A DNA stretch of 64,000 nt from Rhizomys pruinosus. Lineage: Eukaryota; Chordata; Mammalia; Rodentia; Spalacidae. The notes beneath the pieces were generated by a model that had not been told where the DNA came from, ran no database searches, and saw nothing but the letters and a program-made list of their open reading frames with translations. Positions 47,096 to 59,010 of this stretch are shown here, piece after piece. How positions within the stretch are numbered: the first letter of the stretch is position 1; every line of letters starts with the position of its first letter. The DNA is taken from assembly GCA_009823505.1 (NCBI GenBank), contig VZQC01012403.1, positions 1,734,845-1,798,844 of the forward strand, in the 5' to 3' direction. The position numbers were made by a program, and so were the translations under genes.

Positions 47096-48271
47096 AACAT
47101 TCCTCAGCTTTACATAAATATGTATGTGTACATACAAGAATTTTCATATATAAACATCCATATGTACAGGAATAACATTTCTACCCCCACAAGTTGTATT
47201 TACTCACCCATTCCCCATGTGGTATTCACTGGGTAATTTGCCTTTTCTATGAGACAGGTTCTAGGTCAATATTTGTCCTTTTCAGTTCTGGCACCCAGGA
47301 AAAGTTTTCCATCCCTAGCATGGACTGTTAGGTGCAGGAGGACACTGCTCTCCCTAGTCTCTATTTCAGTGGCCACTTCTGCTGACCATATGAATGTGAT
47401 GCTTATGCCGCTTGTATCTGCCCTTCAAGAAGTAACACGTGCACACAGCTCTTTTTAGGAAAGTTCTTAGAAATCATCTTGATGTTGAGGTCACCACTAT
47501 CCCTCTGCTTCTCTCCCAATGTGTCCAAGGATAGACTGACTGAGTTCCTGGTGGAATAACAGTGGCTCCATCTGCATTTCCTTTCTTGCTCAAAGTACTC
47601 ATGTTTAGACAGATTAGACCTCTCTGTCCTGGCAGCCAAAATAATTGGACCAAGTCTTTCTAGACCCAAAAGCAGAACTGACGATGGTGGGATTTCCATG
47701 AGGCAATATGTTCCTACAGGAATGAGCACGGACAGAATGCTAAGGAAGAACTTTGGAAACCCAATTTCTTTCTATTCGCCTTCATTTACTCGATAATTAT
47801 TTAATGCTGGCAATTAGTTACATGTAGTTTCTGCCTTGTAACATGGAGTTGAACTGAGAGACCTCAAGAAATTCTAGCTTTGAGCCTCTTTTACAGACTA
47901 AAGACAGGAAGTATTGATAGAGTGCTGTGGCAGGCACCTGCAGTGGTATTGAACTGGGGAGAAATTATCTAGGTGTTGAAAGAGGAACCCATGTTGGCAT
48001 CCCCATACAATCTGCATTGTCTGTTGTTTCCCTGACTGGGCCTCAGGCAACTTCGGTGGTAGAAAATAAGCTCCTATCTGTGTTTCCATGCATCCTCTAG
48101 CATGAATTGCTTGACTAGGAATCAAGGGAGACAGAATCCATAGTCAAATGAAATAAAATAGGGCTTGACTAAATATGAATACTAAATATGAGGTGATCTG
48201 GCAGTAGGCTGAAAGGTGGATAAGCAGGGTACTCTGTTCAGAGGAAGTTTCTTGTATTTGTACCTCAGACA

Positions 48272-48308
<37 letters not shown>

Positions 48309-48976
48309 TCTTTCAGTTTAGGGAGCATGAGAATGGCAGATAATTTACTAATATGAAATCAAAATCCACATTGATATTCTCATTCTAACTGTTTTGTGAA
48401 TTTAAGGACTAAGTGTAACTTGGAAGTTCAAATTCCCAACAATGTTAGCAATAAAGTTTGTGGAACCTCTCTTGAAACAAAATTTGTTTCAAATGCAGAC
48501 AAATACCATCGAGTAATATAATATAAACTTTCCATTATAAATACTTTGTTGTAAGTTTGTTGTATAGTTATAGAAGTAGCAGAATGAGTTTACAAACTGA
48601 AAACAATGGTGTAATACTTTTATGTAAACTATTACATTGTAAAAATGATGTCTTGTTATAATCATAAAATTTTGGGATTTGTAGTACTATAATTTGATAC
48701 ATCAGAATTTGAAAGTTAATGATTTTAGCAACCTAATTTTGAGCAGAATAACCGAAAGTGTTTCCAAGTGTTTTCTAGAAACACAATATGACAATTTTTG
48801 TCAATTTCTAATTTTGAGAAATGACTCCAATAATTCGGGAGCTCTGAAGAATGTTTATATTCTATTACACAGTAGTCTATATATTTGATAAAGTATTTGA
48901 AACATAAATTTTAGTAATCTGGGGCTGATGCCTTTAATGGAACAATTTTTCTAAGACAATTTAATTCTTTACACAT
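47096..48976. other. Array-unit sequence, unit 2
   Basis: Collinear with 11440-14040 minus the URR1-like repeat and B2 found there. It includes a (CA)n at 48275-48304. No gene is recognised. Confidence 0.65.
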
Positions 48977-48991
48977 ATCAGTCTGAATTTT

Positions 48992-49227
48992 TATTTATTT
49001 ATTTATTTTATGTGTGTGAATGTAATGTCTGCATGTAGGTTTGTGCACCCGTGTCGTGCAATGCCGCAGAGGTCAGAAGAGGGTCTCAGATTCCCCTGGA
49101 ACTGGAGTTCTCCTGGAATTGGAGTTACAGACAGTTCTTAGCCGCCATGTGGGTGCTGGGGATTGAACCCGGGTCCTCTACAAGAGCAGTCGGCACTCTT
49201 AACCGCTAGGCCATCTCTCCAGCCCCC
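48992..49227 (-). mobile_element. B2 SINE, unit-2-specific
   Basis: Complete minus-strand B2 with a 15-bp TSD atcagtctgaatttt (48977-48991, 49228-49242). Unit 1 has the intact site at about 14030. Confidence 0.95.
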
Positions 49228-49242
49228 ATCAGTCTGAATTTT

Positions 49243-50775
49243 ACATTAATTTTATGTACCAGCCTCTTAACATTTCCTCACATTCTTTTAATTCAGGGTA
49301 TATCTGGTAACCTGAAAGTGGCTTGATTGTTTACATAGAGTGTATAATTCATGTTTATGTGTGCTTTCACTCTACAGACAATTATAAGAAAAATTAATAC
49401 TAAAATTATCTTTTTTAATAATTGGCTCATTAGAAGCATCATGGAATCTATTCTCTAACAAGCTACTATCTTTATATTTGGTTTTCATTGTAAAACCTGT
49501 TAGTCACTTATCAATGAAGTTTCAATTTCCAATTTTCTAAACTTTTCAAAGAATTCTATATCTTTCCATGTCTTTTGTCCCTGTGTGTGCTATCATTTTT
49601 AATAATTTACTAACTCTTATTACCACACACTCTGAGACTCTGCAGAGCTCCAGAGAGCATTCCATGCACATGCCCCTGGACTGGCACAGCCAGCTGCTCA
49701 GCTCACAGGCTGCTGCTATGCCTGGAACCCAGGCTTGCTTTGTTCCACTCCCAAAGCCCTGTGTGTCTCCTCTGCTCACACACTAAATAGTCCCATCCTC
49801 TTCTTGTATGCCACTTGCAAAACACAACTCTAAGACAAAGTTGGAAAGAGTTTGAAGACGGAAGCAACAGAATATGTGACTGGACAACAGACCCTTCCTG
49901 AAGGCCAGTCACCATGGGACAAACACAGGAAACTGACCCTGACACCAGCTTCACAGAGGATGGCCAGTTTTTCTCATTTCAGCTCTATATTAACATTAAG
50001 AAAAGGAAATCCAGCTATCTAAACAGAAATGGATTAAAATAATTTTGCAGCTAATTTAAATAGACATATTTTACAAGCTTATTAGTAGGTAAATTTGGAT
50101 TCTGGAATGTTCTTCTATGACCATCTCGGTGTTCAAGCTTTGGTATCAGACTTCTTGAGTGTTCATCTCTCCCCACCTTTGCTAGGTAATTAACATGTCT
50201 GCTTAGGCAAGTGACTTTCCCTATATAAACCTGAGTGTATTATTATGGAAAATAAAGTTTTGTCAGTATTTATAACACATGTGGAAAGACAAAGTGCCTG
50301 ACACTCAATGACTTGGAGGGTCTTTAATGATATTTGCTCTGGATTCCAAGAATGAGAATCTGAATACAAGCAGTACTGTATGTGCTCTGGCTGCATGCAT
50401 GCTTTTAATACACAGGCTACCAGCTTTTTCCCCCTAGGAAAATCACATCATCTGTAGCTAATTTGAATACTCAGTTGTCTCTTTTCTATTTGTTTACTCC
50501 ATAATATTCAAGACTTTTTCATCACAATTCTTTCTGTGTATTTCCAGAGAATGTGTTTTAACAGTATTTGGGGCCCTGTTAATCTTTCTCATTATTCTAA
50601 TGGTCCATCCAAGAACATCTTTACAAAGCTATCCCAGAAAGGAAAAATGTAAAAACTAAGTGAAATGCAAGTTCATAACTAACTGTCGAATGTTAGCAGG
50701 TATGAAGGGGATACAGCATGAATCAGGAAACCACGGCAGTGCAAATGTTGATGCAGCTTCCCTTTGCCCAGCTGT
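49243..50775. other. Array-unit sequence between L1-free unit 2 landmarks
   Basis: Collinear with 15400-16404 and then directly with 23103-23601. It therefore preserves the pre-insertion state of the 6.7-kb L1 block of unit 1 at about 50285-50310. No gene is seen. Confidence 0.7.
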
Positions 50776-50814
50776 GGTTTGGTGCCAGGCTGCAGGCTGG
50801 CTGGGAGCACTGCA
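50776..50814 (-). promoter_or_regulatory. Defective RSS of TRAV22-like copy 2
   Basis: The spacer (50785-50807, 23 bp) and nonamer CACCAAACC (50776-50784) are intact, but the heptamer (50808-50814) reads TGCAGTG instead of CACAGTG. The first three heptamer bases CAC are nearly invariant and needed for RAG cleavage, so V(D)J joining from this gene should be blocked or very rare. Confidence 0.9.
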
Positions 50815-51331
50815 TCTCCCCTGCACAGAGGTAGGTGCCTGAATCTTCCAGTTGGGTGTCTCTGACGTGCAGGGTCATATAGCGCTCCTTAGAATTAAAA
50901 GTTGACTTTAACCTCCCGTTCTCCTTCGTCCCAGGAATCACGTAAAACAGACTGATGAAGCTTCCCCCAGGATTCTGTCGGAACCACTGCGCACTGGTCG
51001 TGGTGGTAGAAAAATTGCATCTCAGAGAACAATTGGTTCCCTTCTGGAGACTCAGGGCTGAAGGACTCTGCTCCACCTCTTTCCCTCTCACCCCTGTGTA
51101 GAAAGAGGAAAGCAAAACACAGTCACTGAGAAGTTTGCACCCACAGTTGTCGTATCTCTACCCCAGGAGACACCGTGAGTCTGAAGAACTGCATAGGCGC
51201 TTTGTAGTCAGCTCTCTCCACTTCAGCCACTGACTGCTCTGGAGCCCCCTTAACCACAACTGGGGTGACCCCAACTCACAGCAAACTTGCACCCACAGAA
51301 GCCCCAGCACGGCTCCCAGTCCCTTCTCCAT
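50815..51331 (-). CDS. T-cell receptor alpha variable segment, TRAV22-like clan, copy 2 (open frame, dead RSS)
   Basis: The leader exon is 51280-51331 (ATG 51331, MEKGLGAVLGLLWVQVC) with donor t|gtgagt. The intron is 51094-51279 (186 bp) and the V exon 50815-51093. The frame is intact: EVEQSPSAL, SLRCNF Cys, AQWFRQNP Trp, SGTYLCAGE end. Against copy 1 I count about 17 base changes in the V exon, roughly 13 of them changing a residue (for example M to V and V to I in CDR2, F to L before the second Cys). With the heptamer lost and the upstream GC-box altered, IMGT rules would likely class it as ORF rather than functional. A clone-specific sequencing error at the heptamer is the main alternative. 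Confidence 0.9.
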
Positions 51332-51461
51332 GACCCCTGTCCAACTGCCGCGTGTCCTCTCTCCAGCTCTGGAGGGTGTCAGGTTTGAGCCCAGACAAAC
51401 TTGTGCCAAAGGAAACACTCCCCCTTAATCATCAAGCTCTGTCATCCCTCTACACAGGAAA

Positions 51462-51478
51462 CCCTGCCCAACACGCCC
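51462..51478 (-). promoter_or_regulatory. Eroded GC-box region of TRAV22-like copy 2
   Basis: The minus strand reads GGGCGTGTTGGGCAGGG where copy 1 has GGGCGTGGTGGGCGGGG. One change is a CpG transition. It may weaken SP/KLF binding. Confidence 0.45.
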
Positions 51479-52463
51479 AGGTGAGATGGTACAGGGATTG
51501 CTAGTGGAGTGCAGAGGACAGCAGGGAAAGGCGCTAGGGGCTGTGTTTCTTATGTCAGAGAGTGGGAAGTTCATTTTTGTTCTCTCTCTCTCTATCACAG
51601 TACTTAACAGTTTATATTAGAGGACTTTGTGGGAAAATATGTGAGAAGAGGAATGAATGATACCGTAAAATCCAGTTCCCGCTGGATTAGGTAGAGTCCT
51701 GAAGAATCCTAGGAAGGTTAACCCATTTGCTACATTGCACAATTGACAGGCAATTTGAAAATCAGAATGCAACATTTTCTAAGGAAGAAAAAGAATTTCT
51801 TGAAATTAGATCTGATCTGCATAAAGAATGTTTCCAAGAAAACTTTGGTTGGTTAAAAAAAAAAATGGTATGTGCATATGACGTCCACCATGGTTTGTGC
51901 TCCAGCTCTCCCCGTCTGCCCAGCCTGTTTCCCTGTCCTGTTCAGCCAAACCCAGCTGACGGCTCAGGCCGCACATGGCTGGTCACGTTGAACACGATCC
52001 TGTCTCCGCTCTTCCTCCACGTTGGTATCCTATGTTTCCACCTTTTCTTTTCAATTAGTTTAGAGAATGAAGTATACACACACACACACACACACACAGA
52101 GAGAATAGGAGGGATTATTGGAATGATTTATAGATTTGTGAATTTGGGGAAGTTTAGTTACAAAATTTAAGAAGCTGTCAAGCCATGGACATGTTTTCTC
52201 TTAAGCTCCCATCCAGAAAATGTACACTGAAATTCAGTTTTCTTTATCTTTTCAGATAATCATCCTTAAAACAGATTTATGGACACCTGCCATCCAGTGA
52301 ACGGAGATATGGACTTTAACGTTCTGAAGTTTTTAATAGAACGACAAAGAGCTAAAGACTGGGTGAATCTGCACCAACACCGCCCTGCCTTGCTTTCTGA
52401 TCTGACTTTCCTGTTTCACCTCTTCATCCTACAGCTTCAGAAATTCATTTCTGACCAGGTTGC

Positions 52464-52478
52464 AGTGCCCCCTAGTGG
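52464..52478 (-). promoter_or_regulatory. Perfect CTCF core motif, unit 2
   Basis: The same 15-mer, CCACTAGGGGGCACT on the minus strand, as at 25447-25461, about 1.1 kb upstream of the TRAV22-like copy 2 leader. It is kept unchanged although the gene next to it has lost its RSS heptamer. Confidence 0.8.
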
Positions 52479-52684
52479 ACTGACACCGCCTGACCACCTA
52501 ACTACACAAGTCACAGGAAGCCAGCTCTGTTCATGATGAAAGATATGCTGAAGGTCAGAAAACATGACTGTCTGGGTGGAGTTGGAGTTAAAATGAGCTA
52601 CTTCCAAGATGACGTTACATGTAACTATGCGTTACAGTAAGTCTACAACTTTTCTGCTACTTATTTAATTTCTTTTTTGTGGTT

Positions 52685-52855
52685 GTTTTGTTTTCTTTTT
52701 GTTTTTGTTTTTAACATGGATTCTTCTTGCAACCCCAGCTGACCTGCAAATCGCTATGTAGAACAGCTTGGCATGGATCTCACAGAGATTTGACTGCCTC
52801 TGCCTCCCAAGTGTAGGGATTTAAGGTGTGTGTCACCACACCTGGCTTAATTTTT
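52685..52855 (-). mobile_element. Old diverged B1 SINE, copy 2
   Basis: Paralogue of 25680-25845. The right edge of the tandem unit falls 13 bp beyond. Confidence 0.8.
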
Positions 52856-52905
52856 CTATTTTAGTTGAAACTGAATCTATAAAGACTTAAAAGTGCCGAT
52901 TTTTT

Positions 52906-53132
52906 TTATTTTTTTAATTTTATTTGTTTTTTATGTGTATGAACATACTGTCTGCATGTAGGTTTGTGCACCCGTGTTGTACAATGCCGTGGAGGTCAGA
53001 AGAGGGTGTCAGATTCCCCCGGAACTGGAGTTAAAGACGGTTCTCAGCCGCCATGTGGGTGTTGGGGATCAAACCCAGGTCTTCTACAAGAGCAGTCGGT
53101 GTTCTTAACCGCCAGGCCATCTCTCCAGCCCT
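52906..53132 (-). mobile_element. B2 SINE at the 5' end of an L1
   Basis: Minus-strand B2 with a 16-bp TSD aaagtgccgatttttt (52890-52905, 53133-53148), which is the very first bases of the L1. Confidence 0.93.
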
Positions 53133-53148
53133 AAAGTGCCGATTTTTT

Positions 53149-53345
53149 AGTGCTCGAGCAGGGGGGGAGACTGAGCGGACCAGCGTTTGGGCCTAGAGGA
53201 TTCTGGAAGCGGGGAGCTAAGGTTTGAACTCAGAGGCTGCAGGCATTTGGTGTCCAAGCACGGGCAGAGGCTGAGCAGATCAGCGTTTGTGCCCAGAGGA
53301 TTCTGGGAGCTGGAAGCTGAGGTTTGAACTCAGAGGCTGTGGGCA
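53149..53345 (+). repeat. Tandem 100-bp L1 5'-UTR monomers
   Basis: Two consecutive monomers: cagcgtttg occurs at 53181 and 53281, and gaggtttgaactcagaggctg recurs with the same 100-bp offset. Rodent L1 promoters are commonly built of tandem monomers; this is the only monomer pair in the window. Confidence 0.85.
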
Positions 53346-53920
53346 CCGACCTTTATAAATACAACTCTACAGGACATCAAGGCACAGATTAACCCCACCA
53401 CATGTGTAGTAGGGGACTTCAATACCCCACTGAGTCCTTTGGACAGATCAAATGGACAAAGAATAAACAAAGAGACATCTGAACTGAACAATACATTACA
53501 GGAAATGGACCTAATAGACATCTTCTGAATATTCCATCCAAGCAGCAGAGAATATACTTTCTACTCAGCACCCCACGGAACATTCTCCAAAATTGAGCAC
53601 ATACTTGGACACAGAAAAAAAAACTCAACAAATACAAAAAAATTGAAATAATTTCATGCATTCTATCAGACCACAGTGCAATAAAGCTCAATATCAACAC
53701 CAGGATAAGCTCTGCTACCTACACGAGCACATGGAGACTAAACAACACACTCCCAAATAATGAATGGGTCAAGGAAGAAATAAAGAAAGAAATAAAAGCA
53801 TCCCTGGTACTAAAGGACAATGACAGTACAACACAACAAAATCTATGGGACACTTTAAAAGCAATCCTAAGAGGGAAGTTAATAGCCCTGGGTGCTTACA
53901 TTAAAAAAATAACAGAAAGA

Positions 53921-54152
53921 TGGGCTGGAGAGATGGCCTAGTGGTTAAGAGCTCTCACTGCTCTTGCAGAGGACCCTGGTTCAATCCCCAGCACCCACAC
54001 GGTGGATAAGAACCATCTTTAACTCCAGTTCCAGGGAAATTTGATACCCTCTTCTGACCTCTGCAGCATTGCATGACACAGGTGCACAAACCTACATGTA
54101 GACAGTACATTCATACACATAAAAATAAATAAATAAGTAAATAAATAAATAA
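53921..54152 (+). mobile_element. B2 SINE in L1 endonuclease region
   Basis: Complete B2 with a 10-bp TSD aacagaaaga (53911-53920, 54153-54162). Confidence 0.94.
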
Positions 54153-55659
54153 AACAGAAAGAGCACAGATAAATGAGCTAACACTGCAGCTAAAAACACT
54201 GGAAAGACCTTAGGTTTTTGGTACATGATGGAGGGTATGTGTGTATCTTTTAGAGTAATATGGGATTAAAATGGAAAGATGCAAATCAAGAAATATGCTA
54301 TGGAAATAACATACAGTTTGTTTCCAAAGGATACAATTTTAATATAGGTGTAATAGGCTGGTGCAACTTAGCCTTTCTGGGTGCTTAACGACCATATTTA
54401 ATGCTCATACCAATTTGGCCGAGGGACCTAAGGGATAACTTTGTTCCTTGCCCTTAGAGGTCAACCAAGTCTTAGGGGATTATGCATGGGGCACCTCTTG
54501 AGATGTCTTACAGATGTGGGTCACCAGTCTTCCTGTTCAGGGAGATCTTGGAGAGCCACTGATGGGACCTCAGCCAGTGTCCAGTCTATAATGAGGAAAG
54601 TCTGCTCATGCTTCAGAAAAGGAAGCCTGGTCTAGCAAGACCTGCTTTTGTCCTCGAGTGGATGGAACTGGTGAATGAAAAGCTGAAAGGAGCAAGGCAT
54701 TCCCACTCTCCCCCCAAAAAAAAATCCCCAAGAGACCCCTGAGGACTAGATCCTCAACTGACCTTGTGAAAACAAAAGGCTTGGTTAATCTGGGCTAACT
54801 GTGTGGTCTTAAGCATCCAAAAGGAAAGTATAACCAGATACAAATAATCAGGAAAACCAGAGAAACTGTATTGCAGACATAGAACTTGAGATCTTAGTAA
54901 AAAAGAGAGAGAGAGAGAGAAAGAGTACTGTTGTTTGGCCTATCTCCAATTCTTACTGGCAGTTGCATCTACTCTGTGGCTGACACCACTCTTGGCACTC
55001 CTCAAAGACATGAGACACAGCTTTTTAACCTCCTAATATTGACTGAGGACTCAGGTCTCTCCAAGAATTCTCCAAATCTTCAATGCCAAATGGGGACTAC
55101 TGAGATACCCAGCTTGTGGACTAAACAGCTAAGGGGATGTCAGCCTCCTCAGAGTATAGACTGCCATTGTTGGACTACCTGGGCTGTATCATGGAAGCCA
55201 GTGCAGGAGGATCAAGACAGGCCACATGCTTACTGGACTTCATTTTGGGGAACCATGGGATGGAAAGGCCCCAGTGTGGAGCAAAACTGCAGGATTGATG
55301 GTTGGGGTTGCCAAAGAGGAACCTTCGAGCACTTCCTTAAGGAAAACATGACCTCTTTTAAGGAAGAAAAAAAATCCTCTAATTCAAGTAATATGTGTAT
55401 GTATGTATATATTTATGTATATATAACTATGTATATATCTATATATAATGTAGCAAAACAAGTTGGAGAGAACAACAACAAAATAACTGAAAAATAAACT
55501 CTGGAGAGACTTGGAGAGAGATGCAGGTCATGTATGGCGGAGTGCAAGGACTTGGGTGGGATGGGGAGCATGGAAGGGGAAGTGACTTAGATTCAATCAA
55601 GAAATGATGTGTGACCTATGGAAAAAGTTTAATAATGGTAATAAAAATGGAAAAAAAGA

Positions 55660-56825
55660 AAGATGACAGCATGAAATTTGCAGGTAAATGGATGGAACTA
55701 GAAGATATTATGCTTAGTGTAGTAATACAGTCCCAGAAAAAAAAAAGGCAAATGGTTTCCCTCATTTGTGGATGCTAACACCAAATCCCCAGTTGAAATG
55801 CAAGCTGAGTAATGTTATTGTTATACTTCTTTTTATCTGAAAGCAACTGTACTGTTATAATATGAATCTCTTGAGATGCCCTAGAATTTACTTACCACTT
55901 CTTTTCAGACATTGTAACTACTGGATATGGGTGGAAGATATGCATTCATATTAGAGTAATATAGAGTAATATAAAATTCATATAGAGTAATATAAATATT
56001 AATATTAATATTAATATTCATTCATATAGAGTAATATAAAATTAAGAGGAAAAATGTGAATGTCAAAACATATTTTGGAATTAACATACAGTTTATTCTC
56101 GGAGGTCATAATTTTGATACATATGTGATGATTATATAGGCCTATTTTGGATCAACACAAAGGGGAGGGAACAACAACAACATAAGGACTAGGTCAAATA
56201 AATAATTGATACAGTTAAATTCTGCCCAAAACAACAAGCCACTGCAGAAAAGACAAAAACTTTGGAAAGATTGAGAGAAAAATGCAAGACATGTATGTCA
56301 AAGTGAATGAACTGGGGTGGAGTAGGGGGCAGGAAGAGGGGAATGTATCAGAATTGGACTGAAAGATGATACATGAAATACAGAAAACATCAATAAAAAT
56401 ATTTTTTTAAAAACTAATGAAGGGGGCTGGAGAGATGGCCTAGCGGTTAAGAGCGCCGATAGCTCTTGCAGAGGACCCGGGTTCGATCCCCAGCACCCAT
56501 ATGGCGGCTGAGAACTGTCTTTAACTCCAGTTCCAGGGGAATCCGACACCCTTTTCTGACCTCCGCGGCATTGCAGGACACGGGTGCACAAACCTACATG
56601 CAGACAGTACATTCAGACATATAAAAAATAAATAAAAATTTAAAAAAACTAATGAAGGCCACATGGACATGGCATTCAGAAAATTTTTTTAAAAAATGTA
56701 AAATACAAAGACTGAGAAAAAGATGGAAGACATGTATGGCATAATGCATGAATTTGGGTGGGATGGGGGACATAGAAAGGGGACTGAGATGTGTTGTATG
56801 AAATGCACAAAACTTCAATTAAAAT
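55660..56825 (+). mobile_element. L1 ORF2 end and two 3' termini before unit 3
   Basis: It starts in the last ORF2 codons (agaaagatgacagcatgaaatttgc) and runs through 3' UTR with two successive terminus motifs (about 56370 and 56800), the same tandem arrangement as 30720-31505. A local (ATTAAT)n expansion sits at 55975-56035. A B2 interrupts it. Confidence 0.82.
56424..56643 (+). mobile_element. B2 SINE
   Basis: B2 with a 15-bp TSD aaaaactaatgaagg (56409-56423, 56644-56658). Absent from the paralogous site at about 31360. Confidence 0.94.
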
Positions 56826-56829
56826 ATTT

Positions 56830-56950
56830 TTTTTGTCTTTTTGAAGCAGGGTCTCCCTGTATCCCAGCTGTCCTGGAGCTCACTGTATAGACGAGGCTGT
56901 CTTGAACTCAAAGAGATCCACCTGCCTCTGCTTCTTGAGTGCTAAAATAA
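56830..56950 (-). mobile_element. B1 SINE, diverged
   Basis: Minus-strand B1 (gcagggtctccctgtatcccagctgtcctgg … gcctctgcttcttgagtgc). Confidence 0.85.
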
Positions 56951-56975
56951 ATTTTTTAAAAAAAAAGAATGTAAA

Positions 56976-57205
56976 GTACAGTGCTGAAGAGATGGCTCAG
57001 CTATTGGGAGCATTGGCTGTTCTTGCAGAAAACCCAGGTTTGTTCCCACACACACATGGAGGCTAACAACTATCCATTACTCCAGTTCCAAAGGACTCAA
57101 TACACTCTTCTGCCCCCCTTAAGCATTGCACGACACAAATATAATTGTACACACATGCAGGATAACACTCATACACATAAACAAATAAATAAAATTTTTA
57201 AAAGA
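56976..57205 (+). mobile_element. Old B2-like SINE
   Basis: Diverged B2 head (gtgctgaagagatggctcagc) and body, with a cacataaacaaataaataaaa tail. The flanking repeats aatgtaaagtaca and aatataaaatacaa form an imperfect TSD. Confidence 0.8.
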
Positions 57206-57284
57206 ATATAAAATACAAGTAATTAATATTTGATTGTATTTTGTCAAGTAATATAACATCATTTATGATGAAATTAAAGGAATT

Positions 57285-59010
57285 TAAAAGTTATAATATT
57301 AAATATCTTAATGAGGCTCCTCTACAGAGTTTCTGTGGGCAGACAGTCCAGGGAGGACAAGATATAACCAAAGGTCCTTGAAATAAACTTGTGCATTCAT
57401 AAAGGAGACAGTTCAATCAATGCTATGAAAACAGAATCTTTTATATGATTGAAACTATATTTCCCTGATACAAGGGTATCAGGCTGGTGTAACTTAGCCT
57501 TTCTGGATGCTTAACAACCATGCTTAAGGGTCATACCAATTTGGCCAAGGGACTTAAGTGATAACTTTGTTCCTTGCCCTCAGAGGTCAACTAAGTCCCA
57601 GGGGACTATGTATGAAGACATCTCTTGAAATGTCCTGCAAATGTGAGTCACCAGTCTTCCTGTGCAGGGAGGTCTTGGAGATCCACTAATAGGACTTCAG
57701 CCAGTGTCCAGTCTATAAAGAAGAAAGTTTGTTCATGCTTCGAAATGGGAAGCTTGGTCTAGCAGGACCTGACTTTGTCCTTGAGTGGATGCAACTGGTG
57801 ATTGAAAAGCCAAAAGGACCCAGGGGCTCCCTCCTTCTTCTCCCCAAAAAGAAAACCAGATCCTCAACTGACCTTGAGAAAACAAAAAACCTTGGTTAAT
57901 CTGGGCTAACAGCATGGCCTTAAGCATCCAAAAGGAAAGTCTAACCAGAAATAATTAGTAAGGCCTGAGAAATTATATTTCAGGTATGAAATTTGAGATC
58001 TTAGTAAAAAGAAAAAAGTAAAAAAAAATAAAGAGCACAGTTCTTTTTGCCTGTCTTACTGGCAAGTGCAGCTACCCAGAGGCTGCTACTGCTTTTGCCA
58101 TCCTTCAAAGACATGAGATACAGCTTTTCAACCTTCCAATATGGACTGAAGACTCATGTCTCTCCAAGAATTCTCCAAAACTTCAGTCCCAAATGGGGAC
58201 TGCTGAGACAACCAGCTTGTGGACTGAGCTACTACTGGGGTTTTCGCCTCTTCGGAGTATTGATTCCCATTGTTGGGCTACCCAGGCTGTATCATGGAGA
58301 CGACCAGTACAGGAGGATCAAGACAGGACGTGGTACTACTGGATCTCATTTAGTAACCATGGAAAGGGAAAACCCTAGTGTAGAGCACATGGGCAGGACT
58401 GATGGCTGTTTGGTACTGCCAAGGAGGAGCCTTCAAACATGACATCTTTCAGTCTAATAAAAAAAGAAAGAAGTTATAAACTGAAGATGCCAAAAGATAT
58501 ATGTGGCATGCACATATGCATATTTTTTTGGTCTTTTCGAGACAGGGTCTCCCTGTAGCCCCAGCTGTCCTAGAACTCACTCTGTAGACCAGGCTGGCCT
58601 TGAACTCACAAAGATCCACCTACCTCTGCCTCCCAAGTGCTAGGATTAAAGGTGTGCGCCACCACACCAAGCTCACATATGCTATTTTGGAGTGATGCAG
58701 ATTAGAAGGAACAAAAACAACAACAAAAGACTATGTCAAAGTCCTGACTGAACTTCTGCTCAAAACAGTAAACTTCCGCATTGAGAGACTGAGAAAACAA
58801 TGAAAAACCTGTTTGGCAGAATGCATGAGCTCTGGTGGGGTGGGGGTGGGGAAGGAAGGGGGAATGGGTCTAGGCTTGATTGGAAATTTTGTATGAAATG
58901 CACAAGGCCTCAATAAAAATTGGCTTTGAAAACAAAAGAAAAAAAAAAAGAAAAACACTTTCAGAGCAAAAAAAAAAAAAAGAAAAAAAGAAAAAAAGAA
59001 AAGAAACTAC
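57285..59010 (+). mobile_element. LINE-1 3'-UTR block, start of tandem unit 3
   Basis: Collinear with 3275-5240 but without the nested minus-strand L1 of unit 1. It ends with the family terminus (gtatgaaatgcacaagg, aataaa) and A-rich runs at 58935-59005. A B1 (58526-58673) is specific to this copy. Confidence 0.8.
58526..58673 (-). mobile_element. B1 SINE, unit-3-specific
   Basis: Minus-strand B1 between near-duplicate flanks cacatatgcatatttt and cacatatgctatttt. Units 1 and 2 read straight through (about 4955 and 31900). Confidence 0.93.

Larger units (their letters stand above)
52890..55655 (+). mobile_element. Doubly deleted LINE-1 between units 2 and 3
   Basis: It starts at aaagtgccgatttttt, the same 5' end as the L1 at 16408. 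Order: two 100-bp 5'-UTR monomers (53149-53345), no ORF1, an endonuclease segment (53350-54204; GDFNTPLSPLDRS, with frame damage), no RT, then 3' UTR (54205-55655) with aataaa and an A-rich end. The join from ctaaaaacactggaaag to the 3' UTR is at about 54204. B2s sit at 52906-53132 and 53921-54152. Confidence 0.85.

Noticed and set aside
53330..53700. Minus-strand frames in the L1 endonuclease region
   Set aside because: Antisense shadows of L1 ORF2 sequence whose true (damaged) frame is on the plus strand (GDFNTPLSPLDRS).
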